Source: Bacilli bacterium (GTDB taxonomy: Bacteria > Bacillota_I > Bacilli_A > RF39 > UBA660). From it: a stretch of DNA of 39,331 nucleotides. The stretch covers positions 1-39,331 of the forward strand of contig JAQUFX010000003.1 in assembly GCA_028684435.1 (NCBI GenBank), in the 5' to 3' direction. Below are positions 8,474 through 16,573 of this stretch, one piece after another (within the stretch, counting starts at the first letter, position 1; each line of letters opens with the position of its first letter). Both the position numbers and the translations under genes were made by a program. The notes under the pieces are model-generated. The model had not been told where the DNA came from. It saw nothing but the letters and a program-made list of their open reading frames with translations, and did no database searches.

Positions 8474-10255
8474 TTACTTTTTTTCCGTTTTTAAAATACT
8501 TAAAAATGCTTCTGGCGGTATTTCAACACTACCAATCATTTTCATTCTTTTTTTACCTGCTTTTTGTTTTTCGAGTAGTTTTCTTTTTCTAGATACATCT
8601 CCACCATAACATTTAGCTAAAACATTTTTTCGCATTGCACTTATTGTTTCTCGTGCTATTATTTTAGCACCTATAGCAGCCTGAATTGGTACTTCAAATA
8701 ATTGTCTAGGAATAATTTTTCTTAAATTATTAGTTATAGTTTTTCCTCTTTGGTATGCTGCATCTTTATGAACAATAACACTTAAAGCATCAACAGTTTC
8801 ATTGTTTATTAAAATGTCTAATTTTACTAAATCACTAACTTTATAATCTGATAATTCATAATCTAAAGAAGCATAACCCTTAGTATAACTTTTTAACCGA
8901 TCAAAAAAATCATAAACTATTTCTGCTAAAGGTAATTCATAATGAATATTTACTCTTGATTCATCTATATATTCTGTTGTTTGATAAAGACCTCTTTTTT
9001 CTTGACACAATTCCATAATAGGACCAATATATAAAGCAGGAACAAAGATATTAGCTTTAATATAAGGCTCACTTATGCTTTGAATTTTTACTTGATCAGG
9101 CATCTGACTAGGATTATCAATTAATATTTTCTCACTATTAGTTAATAAAATTTCATAAATAACTGAAGGACTGGTTGCAATAATATCAATATTAAACTCT
9201 CTAGTAAGTCTTTCTTCAATTATTTCCATATGAAGTAATCCTAAAAAACCACATCTAAATCCGAAACCTAAAGCTTCACTTGTTTCTGGTTCATATGTAA
9301 AAGAAGCATCATTTAGTTTTAATTTTTCTAATGCTTCTTTTAAGGGGACAAATTTATTAGGCTCTATAGGATAAATGCCTGAATAAACCATAGGTTTCAT
9401 AGGATTATATCCACTTAAAGGTTTTAAAGCTTTTTTATTTTTAGTAGTAATAGTATCCCCTACTCTTACAGTATCAATTGTTTTTATATTAGCACTTAGC
9501 CATCCAACTGTACCCGCTTTTAAAGTTTTTAATCTTTTAACTTCTGGAGTATTAACACCTAATTCGGCTACTTCATATTCTTCATCATTACTCATCATTA
9601 TAATAGTATCCTGCTCTGATATTTCTCCACTTTTTACACAAATAGATGCTATAACACCTCGATAAGAGTCAAAATAAGAGTCAAATATTAAGGCTTTAGT
9701 TTCATTTATATTTTCATCTTTAGGAGCTGGAATTCGCTCTATTACAGCATCTAAAATAGATAATACTCCTTCTCCAGTTTTACCACTACATAAGAGTATT
9801 TCTTCATCATTAAAACCAAATAAATTAATCAGTTCTTTTTTTACTCTTGGTATATCAGCATTAGGTAAATCTATTTTATTTATAATAGGGATAATAGTTA
9901 AATTACTGTTAATAGCTAAATATAAATTAGCTAATGTCTGAGCTTCAACTCCTTGGACAGCATCTACAACTAATAATGCCCCTTCACAAGCTTCTAAACT
10001 TCTTGATACTTCATAAGAAAAATCAACATGCCCCGGAGTATCTATTAAATGAAAAGTATAATCTTTATAATTAAGCTCAACGGCATTTAATTTTATCGTA
10101 ATACCTCTTTCTCTTTCAATATCCATACTATCTAATAATTGAGGTTTCATTTTTCGTGCTTCAACTTCCCCACTTAATTCTAAGATTCGGTCAGCTAAAG
10201 TACTTTTACCGTGATCTATATGTGCAATAATACAAAAATTTCGAATTTTGTTCAC
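8474..10255 (-). CDS. lepA: Elongation factor 4 (LepA)
   Basis: A 593-aa ribosomal GTPase that back-translocates or remodels stalled ribosomes. It has G1 AHIDHGKST, the switch region ERGITIKL, G3 DTPGHVDF, G4 NKIDLP, then domain II, the EF-G-like domains, and the LepA-specific C-terminal domain (AKCYGGDVSRKRKLLEKQKAGKKRMK). Full length for the family. The start codon is GTG with an AGGTGATG SD. In Bacillus lepA-hemW is followed by hrcA; here the heat-shock genes are more than 20 kb away. Confidence 0.98.
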   Translation of the reverse strand: MNKIRNFCIIAHIDHGKSTLADRILELSGEVEARKMKPQLLDSMDIERERGITIKLNAVELNYKDYTFHLIDTPGHVDFSYEVSRSLEACEGALLVVDAVQGVEAQTLANLYLAINSNLTIIPIINKIDLPNADIPRVKKELINLFGFNDEEILLCSGKTGEGVLSILDAVIERIPAPKDENINETKALIFDSYFDSYRGVIASICVKSGEISEQDTIIMMSNDEEYEVAELGVNTPEVKRLKTLKAGTVGWLSANIKTIDTVRVGDTITTKNKKALKPLSGYNPMKPMVYSGIYPIEPNKFVPLKEALEKLKLNDASFTYEPETSEALGFGFRCGFLGLLHMEIIEERLTREFNIDIIATSPSVIYEILLTNSEKILIDNPSQMPDQVKIQSISEPYIKANIFVPALYIGPIMELCQEKRGLYQTTEYIDESRVNIHYELPLAEIVYDFFDRLKSYTKGYASLDYELSDYKVSDLVKLDILINNETVDALSVIVHKDAAYQRGKTITNNLRKIIPRQLFEVPIQAAIGAKIIARETISAMRKNVLAKCYGGDVSRKRKLLEKQKAGKKRMKMIGSVEIPPEAFLSILKTEKK

Positions 10256-10317
10256 TTTTCATCACCTAGATAATATTAACATAATTTAATAAAATTATAA
10301 ATCATTTATTATTATAT

Positions 10318-10343
10318 AAAAAAACTATTTTAATTTAAAATAG
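10318..10343 (-). terminator. Terminator-like hairpin upstream of lepA
   Basis: Minus strand: CTATTTTAA pairs with TTAAAATAG, followed by seven Ts. It would stop transcription leaving the cassette before lepA. The stem is AT-only and therefore weak. Confidence 0.5.
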
Positions 10344-10363
10344 CTTTTAAACTGATGACAAAG
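10335..10363 (+). repeat. Left copy of a cassette-flanking inverted repeat
   Basis: A 28-nt core matches the minus strand of 14743-14772 at 26 positions, including the shared block ACTGATGACAAA and TTAAAATAGCTTT. The two copies face each other across the ABC-transporter/secreted-protein block. No target-site duplication could be recognised by eye. Confidence 0.7.
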
Positions 10364-10384
10364 TAATAAGTTATCAGTTTTTTT
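10349..10384 (+). terminator. Plus-strand terminator-like hairpin overlapping the left inverted repeat
   Basis: Plus strand: AAACTGATGAC (10349-10359) pairs with GTTATCAGTTT (10370-10380) with one G-U pair, then a 7-T run. No plus-strand gene lies nearby, so it may block antisense transcription into the cassette or simply be part of the repeat structure. Confidence 0.5.
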
Positions 10385-10403
10385 ATGTAAATAACTAAAC
10401 TTT

Positions 10404-10451
10404 ATTTAAATATTATTACATTTTTATATTTAAATAAAATTACATTTTAAT
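10404..10451. repeat. Imperfect 24-bp tandem duplication
   Basis: Two abutting 24-bp units (10404-10427 and 10428-10451), each starting ATTTAAATA and containing ATTACATTTT, differ at 3 positions. Two TTAACAAA units follow immediately. Function unknown. Confidence 0.55.
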
Positions 10452-10547
10452 ATTGACATTAACAAATTAACAAATTAGCATAATTTTCGACAAATTAATA
10501 TAGTATAATAATATAAAAATAATAAAGTACTGGTAATTGGGCAAAAT

Positions 10548-10579
10548 AAAAAGTATTTATTGTTAAAATAATACCTTTT
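10548..10579 (-). terminator. Terminator of the secreted-protein gene
   Basis: Minus strand: AAAAGGTATT pairs with AATACTTTTT around a 12-nt loop, 20 nt after the stop codon at 10599. The pairing Ts double as the T-tract. Confidence 0.6.
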
Positions 10580-10598
10580 ATATTAATTCTTGGTTGGC

Positions 10599-11000
10599 TT
10601 AACTATAAGCTCCCCAAGTACCAACTACAGCAGCAGAAGTTGTGTTACCTTTCCAAATGATTTTGCAATCTCTACCGGTAGTAACACCTTGCCAAAACGA
10701 ATAATAGATGGTACTTGAAGAATTAACAGTAAACGTATGGTTAATTGCTGATCCGTAAGATCCGCTAGCACTCTTCATTTGAAGACCGGCTTTAATTTGT
10801 GCTCCACCTATAGTATATTGAGTTGGTTTTACGTAACCTGTAACTGTTGTGCTAGCAGTTGTAAGTTCACCAATATAAGATTTTAAGTAATCAACTCTTA
10901 TATTAGCAAGAGATCTAAATGAACTTGCGAAAGCGAATACAATTAAAGTCCCAACAAAACAAGCAGCTAAAATAGAAATGTATGAAAGCAATTTTTTCAT
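10599..11000 (-). CDS. Small secreted protein, bacteriocin- or signal-like candidate, unrecognised family
   Basis: A 133-aa protein I do not recognise. It has an N-terminal signal peptide: MKK, a hydrophobic stretch 4-25, and an AFA site before S26. The predicted mature part of about 108 aa is rich in Ser, Thr, Gly and Ala and looks beta-stranded, with STIYYSFWQG and the C-terminal VVGTWGAYS. It has a single mature cysteine, so no intramolecular disulfide. GC counted over three sequence lines is about 39%, far above neighbouring genes. It follows an ATPase and two FtsX-like permeases on the same strand but is separated from them by 237 bp and has its own SD (AAGGA) and terminator. A lactococcin-972-type bacteriocin is one possibility; a signalling peptide or surface protein cannot be excluded. 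Confidence 0.65.
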   Translation of the reverse strand: MKKLLSYISILAACFVGTLIVFAFASSFRSLANIRVDYLKSYIGELTTASTTVTGYVKPTQYTIGGAQIKAGLQMKSASGSYGSAINHTFTVNSSSTIYYSFWQGVTTGRDCKIIWKGNTTSAAVVGTWGAYS

Positions 11001-11089
11001 CGATGATTCCTTCTTTCTATAAAATATTTATATTAAACTAATTTTAATAGTTTATTACCTAAAATAATAATTTAAACACATAAAAATGC

Positions 11090-11152
11090 AGTATCGCAGT
11101 CAGATAACCAAAAAAATATCAAAGATTTTTTGGTTATTTGATGAAAGATACT
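11090..11152 (-). other. Long imperfect stem-loop in the leader of the secreted-protein gene
   Basis: Outer arms AGTATC/GATACT enclose an internal loop. A strong inner stem follows: ATAACC plus an A-run (from 11104) pairs with a T-run plus GGTTAT (to 11137), with one bulged base. It lies in the 237-bp gap (11001-11237) between the permease stop and the secreted-protein start. It is either the operon terminator or a leader/attenuator structure; a clean T-tract after it is lacking. Confidence 0.55.
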
Positions 11153-11237
11153 ACATATTCATCACAAAAATATAATTATTAGTAATATAAAGTATGGATA
11201 TTGATAATAGAACAAATGGATTATACAAATCTTTATT

Positions 11238-12353
11238 TTATTCATTTTTAATGTATTTATTAATTTTAAATTGATAGAAAAACGAGAATAATAACATGGT
11301 GAACATTACCACTAAATATAGTCTAAATAATATATCAATGTCGAGCACTATTAAATTAATGTTATAAATAGTATTAAGTAAAATATTTAGCCCAATAGTA
11401 AACAATGTAGATATTATAATAACTATTAAAGTTAACATAATTAAATTAACAAGTAGGTTCTTTTTTATTTGGTTTATATTATACCCGAGTAATCTACTTA
11501 TTTTAATAGTCTTTTTTTCATCATATAAAATGTTTTTAATAACTATTAATAAAATGATAAATAAAACCACTAATATTGAATAAGCAAATTTATTTAATGT
11601 ATCTACCATATTAGAATACTTATTTATACTATCAAAATCACTTCCTATTGTAGTAAAAATGGTATTAACATCATTTATATTTCTTAATTTTGATTCAATG
11701 GGATATATATCATTATGATCTTGTATTTTTACATCATATATATATAAATCATTATTCTTTAATTCATTAAACATCTTATCTGAAATAGTCATTTCCGAAA
11801 AATTAGTATAATAAAATTCAGATACAATAAATTCTATTTTATTATCATTATCTAAAAAGCTTATTTTTTTGCCGACTAGTTTATCCATAAAATTCTTATA
11901 ATCATTTTTTAGATTTGGTGCTATAGAAATAGCAATTTGGTTATCTTTTAATTTTACTTCATCTCGCATAGAATTAGGATATATTATTATGTTGTCATAA
12001 TTTATATATTTGAAGTCGTTCCAGGTAAAATTATTTTTAATAATTCCATATATATTTGTTGATAGGTCATAACCCTCATATGAATTATCTTTTAAAGGTT
12101 CGCATTCGCTATTAGGAGTAAGAGATAATACTCGTGAAACATAACTAAGAGCTTTAAATTCTTTTAAAATATCATAATAATCATTTTTACTAATAACTAA
12201 ATATACAGATTTATTATATATTTCTTTATTGATTTCATTTAAACAGTATTTTGTAAAAGAAAATAATATAATAATAGTAATTAGTAATATACTTAGAATA
12301 GCACAATATACTTTCGTGCTTTTTTTTCTAAAAAAACCCTTTAATGCTAACAT
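11238..12353 (-). CDS. FtsX/MacB-like ABC transporter permease
   Basis: A 371-aa permease with the FtsX/MacB layout. There is one TM helix near the N-terminus (about 13-37), a roughly 215-residue extracytoplasmic domain, then three TM helices at the C-terminus (about 255-280, 300-330, 340-362) with the cytoplasmic coupling segment KISRLLGYNINQIKK. Such proteins work as mechanotransmission or export permeases with a LolD/SalX-type ATPase. It starts 3 nt after the stop of the upstream permease, whose last codons supply the GGGGAG SD. Homology to a particular subfamily could not be fixed. Confidence 0.8.
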   Translation of the reverse strand: MLALKGFFRKKSTKVYCAILSILLITIIILFSFTKYCLNEINKEIYNKSVYLVISKNDYYDILKEFKALSYVSRVLSLTPNSECEPLKDNSYEGYDLSTNIYGIIKNNFTWNDFKYINYDNIIIYPNSMRDEVKLKDNQIAISIAPNLKNDYKNFMDKLVGKKISFLDNDNKIEFIVSEFYYTNFSEMTISDKMFNELKNNDLYIYDVKIQDHNDIYPIESKLRNINDVNTIFTTIGSDFDSINKYSNMVDTLNKFAYSILVVLFIILLIVIKNILYDEKKTIKISRLLGYNINQIKKNLLVNLIMLTLIVIIISTLFTIGLNILLNTIYNINLIVLDIDILFRLYLVVMFTMLLFSFFYQFKINKYIKNE

Positions 12354-12356
12354 AAT

Positions 12357-13591
12357 CTACTCCCCACTTTTTAATAATGAAATAATATTTGAGTCTATGT
12401 ATTTTATTAAAAAATATAAACTAATAATAAATATAATACCAGCAACCATTAAAAATGATATTAAGAATATATAAGCATTAATATGTATTGTTATACCACT
12501 ATAAATTAATGAAGCCAAAATTGTATTTTTAAGAATAAAATATATTAGAAAAAATAAGATTATCCCAATTAAATATGTAAACATTATTATAAATGTTGAT
12601 TCTAATATATAGATATTTTTTATATCCTTTTTATCATATCCTATGGCTCTCATTATGCCTAAAATATGTATTTCGTTCATAAACTTTTTTTTAATATATG
12701 ATATAGTAAGTATTACATTGCAAATATTATTATAGTAGAAATAGAAACGCAAGAAATCATAATCATATTAATAAAACTAAGATTAATGAAATTTTTAGTT
12801 TCTGTATCAGTATAACCAATGTTTGCTAGTTCTTCTTTTACATATCCGATATTGTCCAAATCATTTATTACTACTAAATACGAACTTACATATTCATTAA
12901 TATTTTTGGGAATAGTTGTTTCTAATATTTCTTTTATATCTGAAACCTGAATATAACATTGATTTTTATTATTCATAACAACTTTACTATCGTATAGTCC
13001 AACTATTTTAAATTTTTTTTCAAATTTTTGCTCTTGAATTAAATTGGTGTCTTCAAATCTATAAGAATAATACTCTACGGAAAATTCTTTATCTAATATA
13101 TCGTGCCCGTCAATTATAAAATCTTTATTAATAAACAAATCGGAAGCTAGGTCATCTGGGAAAAAATTTATTGGACATATAGCTACGTTTTTTTCATTAT
13201 CTTTAATTGATCTGCCGATAATATTACTTGGTAACATAGATTTTGCACCATATGTTAATTCCACTACACCAGATAAATTATCATTCTTGAAATCTGATGA
13301 AATGACCGTAATCGAGTGATATTCTGAACTATATACATCAACAACGTGGTTAATATTTAGTATTTTATTTGAAATTTCATCATTTAAGTTTTCATTAGCT
13401 GTAACATTTAATGTTCTAAATCCTATATTTTTATTTATAAGATTCTCCGTGAAAGAATTATAATTAAAATAAAAGGTTAGAGTAGTAATAATTAATATAT
13501 TACATAGGATTATTATTGAATAAAAGAAAACGAGATTTTTATTCCTTATTGTTTTCAATAATATTATTTTTAATAAATCTTTTATATTCAT
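12357..13591 (-). pseudogene. FtsX/MacB-like ABC permease, interrupted by one frameshift
   Basis: Two overlapping frames together make one permease of about 411 aa. Frame A (13591 to 12713) has TM1 (about 17-40), the extracytoplasmic domain and the start of TM2 (MISCVSISTIIIFAM, then stop). Frame B (open upstream of 12752, ending 12357) continues with NVILTISYIKKKFMNEIHI, the coupling helix GIMRAIGYDKKDIK, two more TM helices and the terminus LLKSGE. A one-base deletion around 12713-12740 explains it. No canonical -1 slippery heptamer was seen. The gene overlaps the ATPase gene by ATGA. If the frameshift is real the transporter has lost one half; a sequence error is equally possible. Confidence 0.75.
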
Positions 13592-14286
13592 TGTTCTTCA
13601 CCAATGAATTCACCATTTTCCATCGTTAGGATTATATCTGCATACTTGTTTACTTCATCACTATGACTTACAACGATAACACATTTATCATTTTTTGCTA
13701 GTTCTTGTAATTTTTCAAAAACTATTTTTTCATTTAATTTATCTAAATTACCAGTTGGCTCATCAGCAAGAATAATACTTGGATCATTTGCTAGTGCTCT
13801 AGCTATAGCAACCCTTTGCTGCTCCCCACCAGAAAGTTCATTCGGAAAATGATTAAATCTATCACTTAAACCTACAATGTCTAATAATTCTTGGGCTTTT
13901 TCGTTTCTTTTAGATTTATCTATATCCTTATTTATTATCATTGGAATTATTACGTTTTCAAATGCTTTTAAGTAATCATTTAAGTGAAAATCTTGAAATA
14001 TAAAACCTATATTTTTCATTCTTAATTTGGATAATTCTTTATCGGACAATACTGTAATGTCGTTATTTAATAAATGATAGGTACCGTTATCAAAATTATC
14101 TATTAAACCTAATATATTTATCAAAGTAGATTTACCACTACCACTTTGTCCTTTAATAGCATAAAAGTTACCTTTTCTAAATTCTAAATTCACATTTGTT
14201 AATGCAACAATTTTTTTCATTTTTTTGTAATACTTTTTTTCAATTCTTTCTAAACTAATTACTACTTCACTTTTTATATTTTCCAT
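13588..14286 (-). CDS. ABC transporter ATP-binding protein (LolD/MacB/SalX type)
   Basis: A 232-aa ATPase. Walker A GQSGSGKST is at 46-54, the Q-loop at IGFIFQDF, signature LSGGEQQR at 151-158, Walker B IILADEPT at 171-178 with D-loop GNLD, and the H-loop at VVSHSDE. All catalytic residues are intact. It heads the block ATPase-permease-permease-secreted protein. This subfamily powers export of, or resistance to, peptides and lipoproteins in Firmicutes. The SD AGGGG is upstream, and a terminator-like hairpin at 14326-14366 precedes the gene, so it likely has its own promoter. Confidence 0.93.
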   Translation of the reverse strand: MENIKSEVVISLERIEKKYYKKMKKIVALTNVNLEFRKGNFYAIKGQSGSGKSTLINILGLIDNFDNGTYHLLNNDITVLSDKELSKLRMKNIGFIFQDFHLNDYLKAFENVIIPMIINKDIDKSKRNEKAQELLDIVGLSDRFNHFPNELSGGEQQRVAIARALANDPSIILADEPTGNLDKLNEKIVFEKLQELAKNDKCVIVVSHSDEVNKYADIILTMENGEFIGEEQ

Positions 14287-14763
14287 CTTTTACCCCTATA
14301 AACTAACCTAATCGTATTATTCTACAAAAAAAGCAGCAAAAATACTAAAGTATTAAATAACTGCTTAACCTATTAAAATTAATATAACATAAAAATGTAA
14401 AAAAGTACAAATATATTTTAACTGTTAATTTAAATTTGAAGTGAAACAAAAAATAAAAAAAAGATATTTATTTTGATGAGCAATTATTTTAGAAAAACAT
14501 TAAAAACGGAATACTCCTAGTGAAATGTTCCATCAAGAATAATTACTAATTTAATTATATTTTATATTTCTTAATTGTTGTACTTGACTTTTTAATTCTT
14601 AAAATAAATTTTACCGTTTTAAGTAATTGGTTTATTTTTTAATAAACTGTTATATCAAAAAATATCGTGTTTAAGAAAATTTAATAAAATATAGTATATA
14701 TAAAAGACTCAAAACACCAGTTTTTTAACGTATTCTCAAATGCTTTTGTCATCAGTCTGAAAG
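14287..14763. other. 477-bp gap between the ABC ATPase gene and alaS
   Basis: No gene seen on either strand. It holds the hairpin at 14326-14366 and, at its right end, the right copy of the cassette inverted repeat (14743-14772). The rest is AT-rich without a promoter pair I can support. Confidence 0.7.
14326..14366 (-). terminator. Terminator or attenuator hairpin upstream of the ABC ATPase gene
   Basis: Minus strand: outer AAGCAG/CTGCTT and inner AATACT/AGTATT stems end in a 7-T run, 40 nt before the ATG at 14286. It either ends read-through from alaS or attenuates the ABC operon. Confidence 0.65.
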
Positions 14764-14772
14764 CTATTTTAA
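14743..14772 (-). repeat. Right copy of the cassette-flanking inverted repeat
   Basis: Inverted match to 10335-10363 (26 of 28 core positions). This copy contains the alaS stop codon (14764-14766) and lies partly inside the 22-bp palindrome at 14760-14781. Confidence 0.7.
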
Positions 14773-14781
14773 AATAGCTTT
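14760..14781. repeat. 22-bp perfect palindrome spanning the end of alaS
   Basis: A perfect palindrome centred on TTTTAAAA with outer AAAGCTA/TAGCTTT. It includes the last alaS codons and stop. It can form a stem of about 9 bp, but no clear T-tract follows on the minus strand. Confidence 0.6.
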
Positions 14782-16512
14782 AATTCTTCTAATCCCTGCC
14801 GAAGATGCTTCTTCTTTAATAATTTTAAAATTACCTAATTCTTTAGTATTTTTAACATGTGGTCCTCCGCATAATTCTTTAGATATCTCACCAATAAAAT
14901 AAACATTAACTAAATTTGGATATTTATCAATAAACATACATTCAGCTCCAATTTTTAACGCTTCATCCTTATTCATTTCATTTACAGTGACATCTACTTC
15001 ATCTTTAATCCACTTATTGACTAAATCTTCAATATTATGCAATTCTTCATTGCTTAATTTATGATCACAATTAAAATCAAATCTTAATCTTTCTTCAGTA
15101 ATATTAGATCCTTTTTGATGAATATCTTTATTAACAACAGCTTTTAAAGCTGCATTTAATAAATGAGTTGCAGTATGGTATTTAGTTTCTATTTCGCCAT
15201 TAGACCCCATACCACCTTTAAATTTTCCTATTGCTCCAATTCTTGATTTTTCTTGATGCTCTTTAAATTTAATTTTAAAACTTTCTGTATCTACAATTAA
15301 ACCTTTTTCTTTAGCTACTTCTTCAGTTAATTCAATAGGAAATCCGTATGTATCATATAGTTTAAAGGCATCTTTTCCTTCAATTATCCCATTAGAAAAT
15401 TTAAGCACTTTAGAAAATTCTTTTAAACCTTTTTCTAAAGTTTTATTAAATCTTTCTTTTTCTTTTTTTAATTCATCTAATATATTGTTTTTATTTTCAC
15501 TAAGTTCACTATAATATTTAGAATATTTATTGATAATCAGATTAGCAATTAATTCTTCCCAATTACTATTAATATCAATATTTAGTATTTTAACATGCCT
15601 TATCGCTCTTCTTATTAATCTTCTTAATATATAACCTTGATCAGTATTTGTAGGTTTAATTCCAGCATTATCAGCAAGAATAAAGACTGAAGTTCTGATA
15701 TGATCAGCAATTATGCGCATTGATTTTTCATTACCTTTATAAGGTAAATTAGATATTTCACTAATTTTATCAATTATATCTTTCCAAACTGATGATGTAT
15801 AATTATCATCTTTTCCTTCAAGAATTGCAACTACTCTTTCATAACCCATGCCAGTATCAACATTTTTATTAGATAGTTCAGTGAATGTTCCATCTTTATT
15901 TTTATTATATTCCATAAAAACATTATTCCAAATTTCTACCCATCTATCATCTTTAGGATCAAACTTTTTAGGAATTTCATCATTGCTCCGAAAATAAAAA
16001 ATTTCCGTATCTCCTCCACAAGGACCATATTCACCAGCAATCCAAAAGTTATCATCCATTCCTAAATAAACAATTCGATCTTTACTTATTCCTAAATCTA
16101 GCCAATAATTAGCGCTTACTTCATCTCTAGGTATATTTTTATTCCCTTCAAAAACTGATATTGCTAATTTTTGAGCAGGTATTTCTAATACTTTAGTTAA
16201 AAATTCAAAACTAAAAGCTATTGATTCTTTTTTAAAATAATCACCTAATGACCAGTTACCTAACATTTCAAAAAATGTATGATGAGTTTTATCTCCAATA
16301 GAATCTAAATCGTTAGTTCTAACACATTTTTGATAATTAACCAGTCTAGTACCATAAGGGTGCTTTTTGCCTATTAAATATGGTATTAAAGGTTGCATAC
16401 CTGCAGTATTAAATAAAACACTGGCATCATTTTCAGGTACTATTGGAGCTGATGGAATAAATTTATGTTCTTTATTTATAAAATAATTAATATATAAATC
16501 TCTTAAATTCAT
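14764..16512 (-). CDS. alaS: Alanine--tRNA ligase, short form without C-Ala domain
   Basis: A 582-aa enzyme that charges tRNA-Ala; typical bacterial AlaRS is about 870-880 aa. The class II catalytic core is present (FNTAGMQPL, NYQKCVRTNDLDSIG, THHTFFEMLGNWS, DTGMGYERV). The editing domain has its four zinc ligands: HTATH at 446-450 and CGGPH at 548-552. The protein stops right after the editing domain (SSAGIRRIKAILK). The C-Ala/DHHA1 domain is absent, and the stretch linking the catalytic and editing parts is also much reduced. Losing two separate segments cleanly suggests a genuine compact form rather than a truncation, though the stop codon falls in the cassette repeat. SD AAGGAAG. Confidence 0.92.
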   Translation of the reverse strand: MNLRDLYINYFINKEHKFIPSAPIVPENDASVLFNTAGMQPLIPYLIGKKHPYGTRLVNYQKCVRTNDLDSIGDKTHHTFFEMLGNWSLGDYFKKESIAFSFEFLTKVLEIPAQKLAISVFEGNKNIPRDEVSANYWLDLGISKDRIVYLGMDDNFWIAGEYGPCGGDTEIFYFRSNDEIPKKFDPKDDRWVEIWNNVFMEYNKNKDGTFTELSNKNVDTGMGYERVVAILEGKDDNYTSSVWKDIIDKISEISNLPYKGNEKSMRIIADHIRTSVFILADNAGIKPTNTDQGYILRRLIRRAIRHVKILNIDINSNWEELIANLIINKYSKYYSELSENKNNILDELKKEKERFNKTLEKGLKEFSKVLKFSNGIIEGKDAFKLYDTYGFPIELTEEVAKEKGLIVDTESFKIKFKEHQEKSRIGAIGKFKGGMGSNGEIETKYHTATHLLNAALKAVVNKDIHQKGSNITEERLRFDFNCDHKLSNEELHNIEDLVNKWIKDEVDVTVNEMNKDEALKIGAECMFIDKYPNLVNVYFIGEISKELCGGPHVKNTKELGNFKIIKEEASSAGIRRIKAILK

Positions 16513-16546
16513 ATATTCACTTCCTTACTTAAAAAAGTATAACATC

Positions 16547-16573
16547 AAAACCACTATTTTTAAATAGTGGTTT
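16547..16573 (-). terminator. Terminator of the dCMP deaminase gene
   Basis: Minus strand: AAACCACTATTT pairs with AAATAGTGGTTT (12 bp), followed by a T-run. The stop codon (16572-16574) overlaps the 5' arm. alaS begins 35 nt later. Confidence 0.75.

Larger units (their letters stand above)
10256..10598. other. 343-bp gap between lepA and the secreted-protein gene
   Basis: No gene seen. It holds a minus-strand terminator-like hairpin (10318-10343), the left copy of the cassette inverted repeat (10335-10363), a plus-strand terminator hairpin (10349-10384), an imperfect 24-bp tandem duplication (10404-10451), two abutting 8-bp TTAACAAA units, and the secreted-protein terminator (10548-10579). 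The lepA promoter must lie here but no convincing -35/-10 pair was found. Confidence 0.7.

Noticed and set aside
10351..10380. Hammerhead-ribozyme-like CTGATGA in both inverted-repeat copies
   Set aside because: The required GAAA and matching stem III were not found at the right positions in either copy.
10453..10458. Plus-strand TTGACA as a promoter
   Set aside because: The hexamer 17 nt downstream (TAGCAT) is a poor -10 and no plus-strand gene follows.
10958..10967. Lipobox-like LAAC (residues 11-14) in the 133-aa secreted protein
   Set aside because: Eleven further hydrophobic residues follow the Cys and a classical AFA cleavage site lies later, so an ordinary signal peptide fits better.
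12229..12474. Plus-strand open frame opposite the permease genes
   Set aside because: Antisense shadow of membrane-protein coding sequence.
12713..12740. Programmed -1 frameshift in the permease
   Set aside because: No X XXY YYZ slippery heptamer and no clear downstream stimulatory structure.
16513..16571. T-box leader for alaS
   Set aside because: Only 59 bp separate alaS from the upstream gene and these are taken up by a plain terminator.
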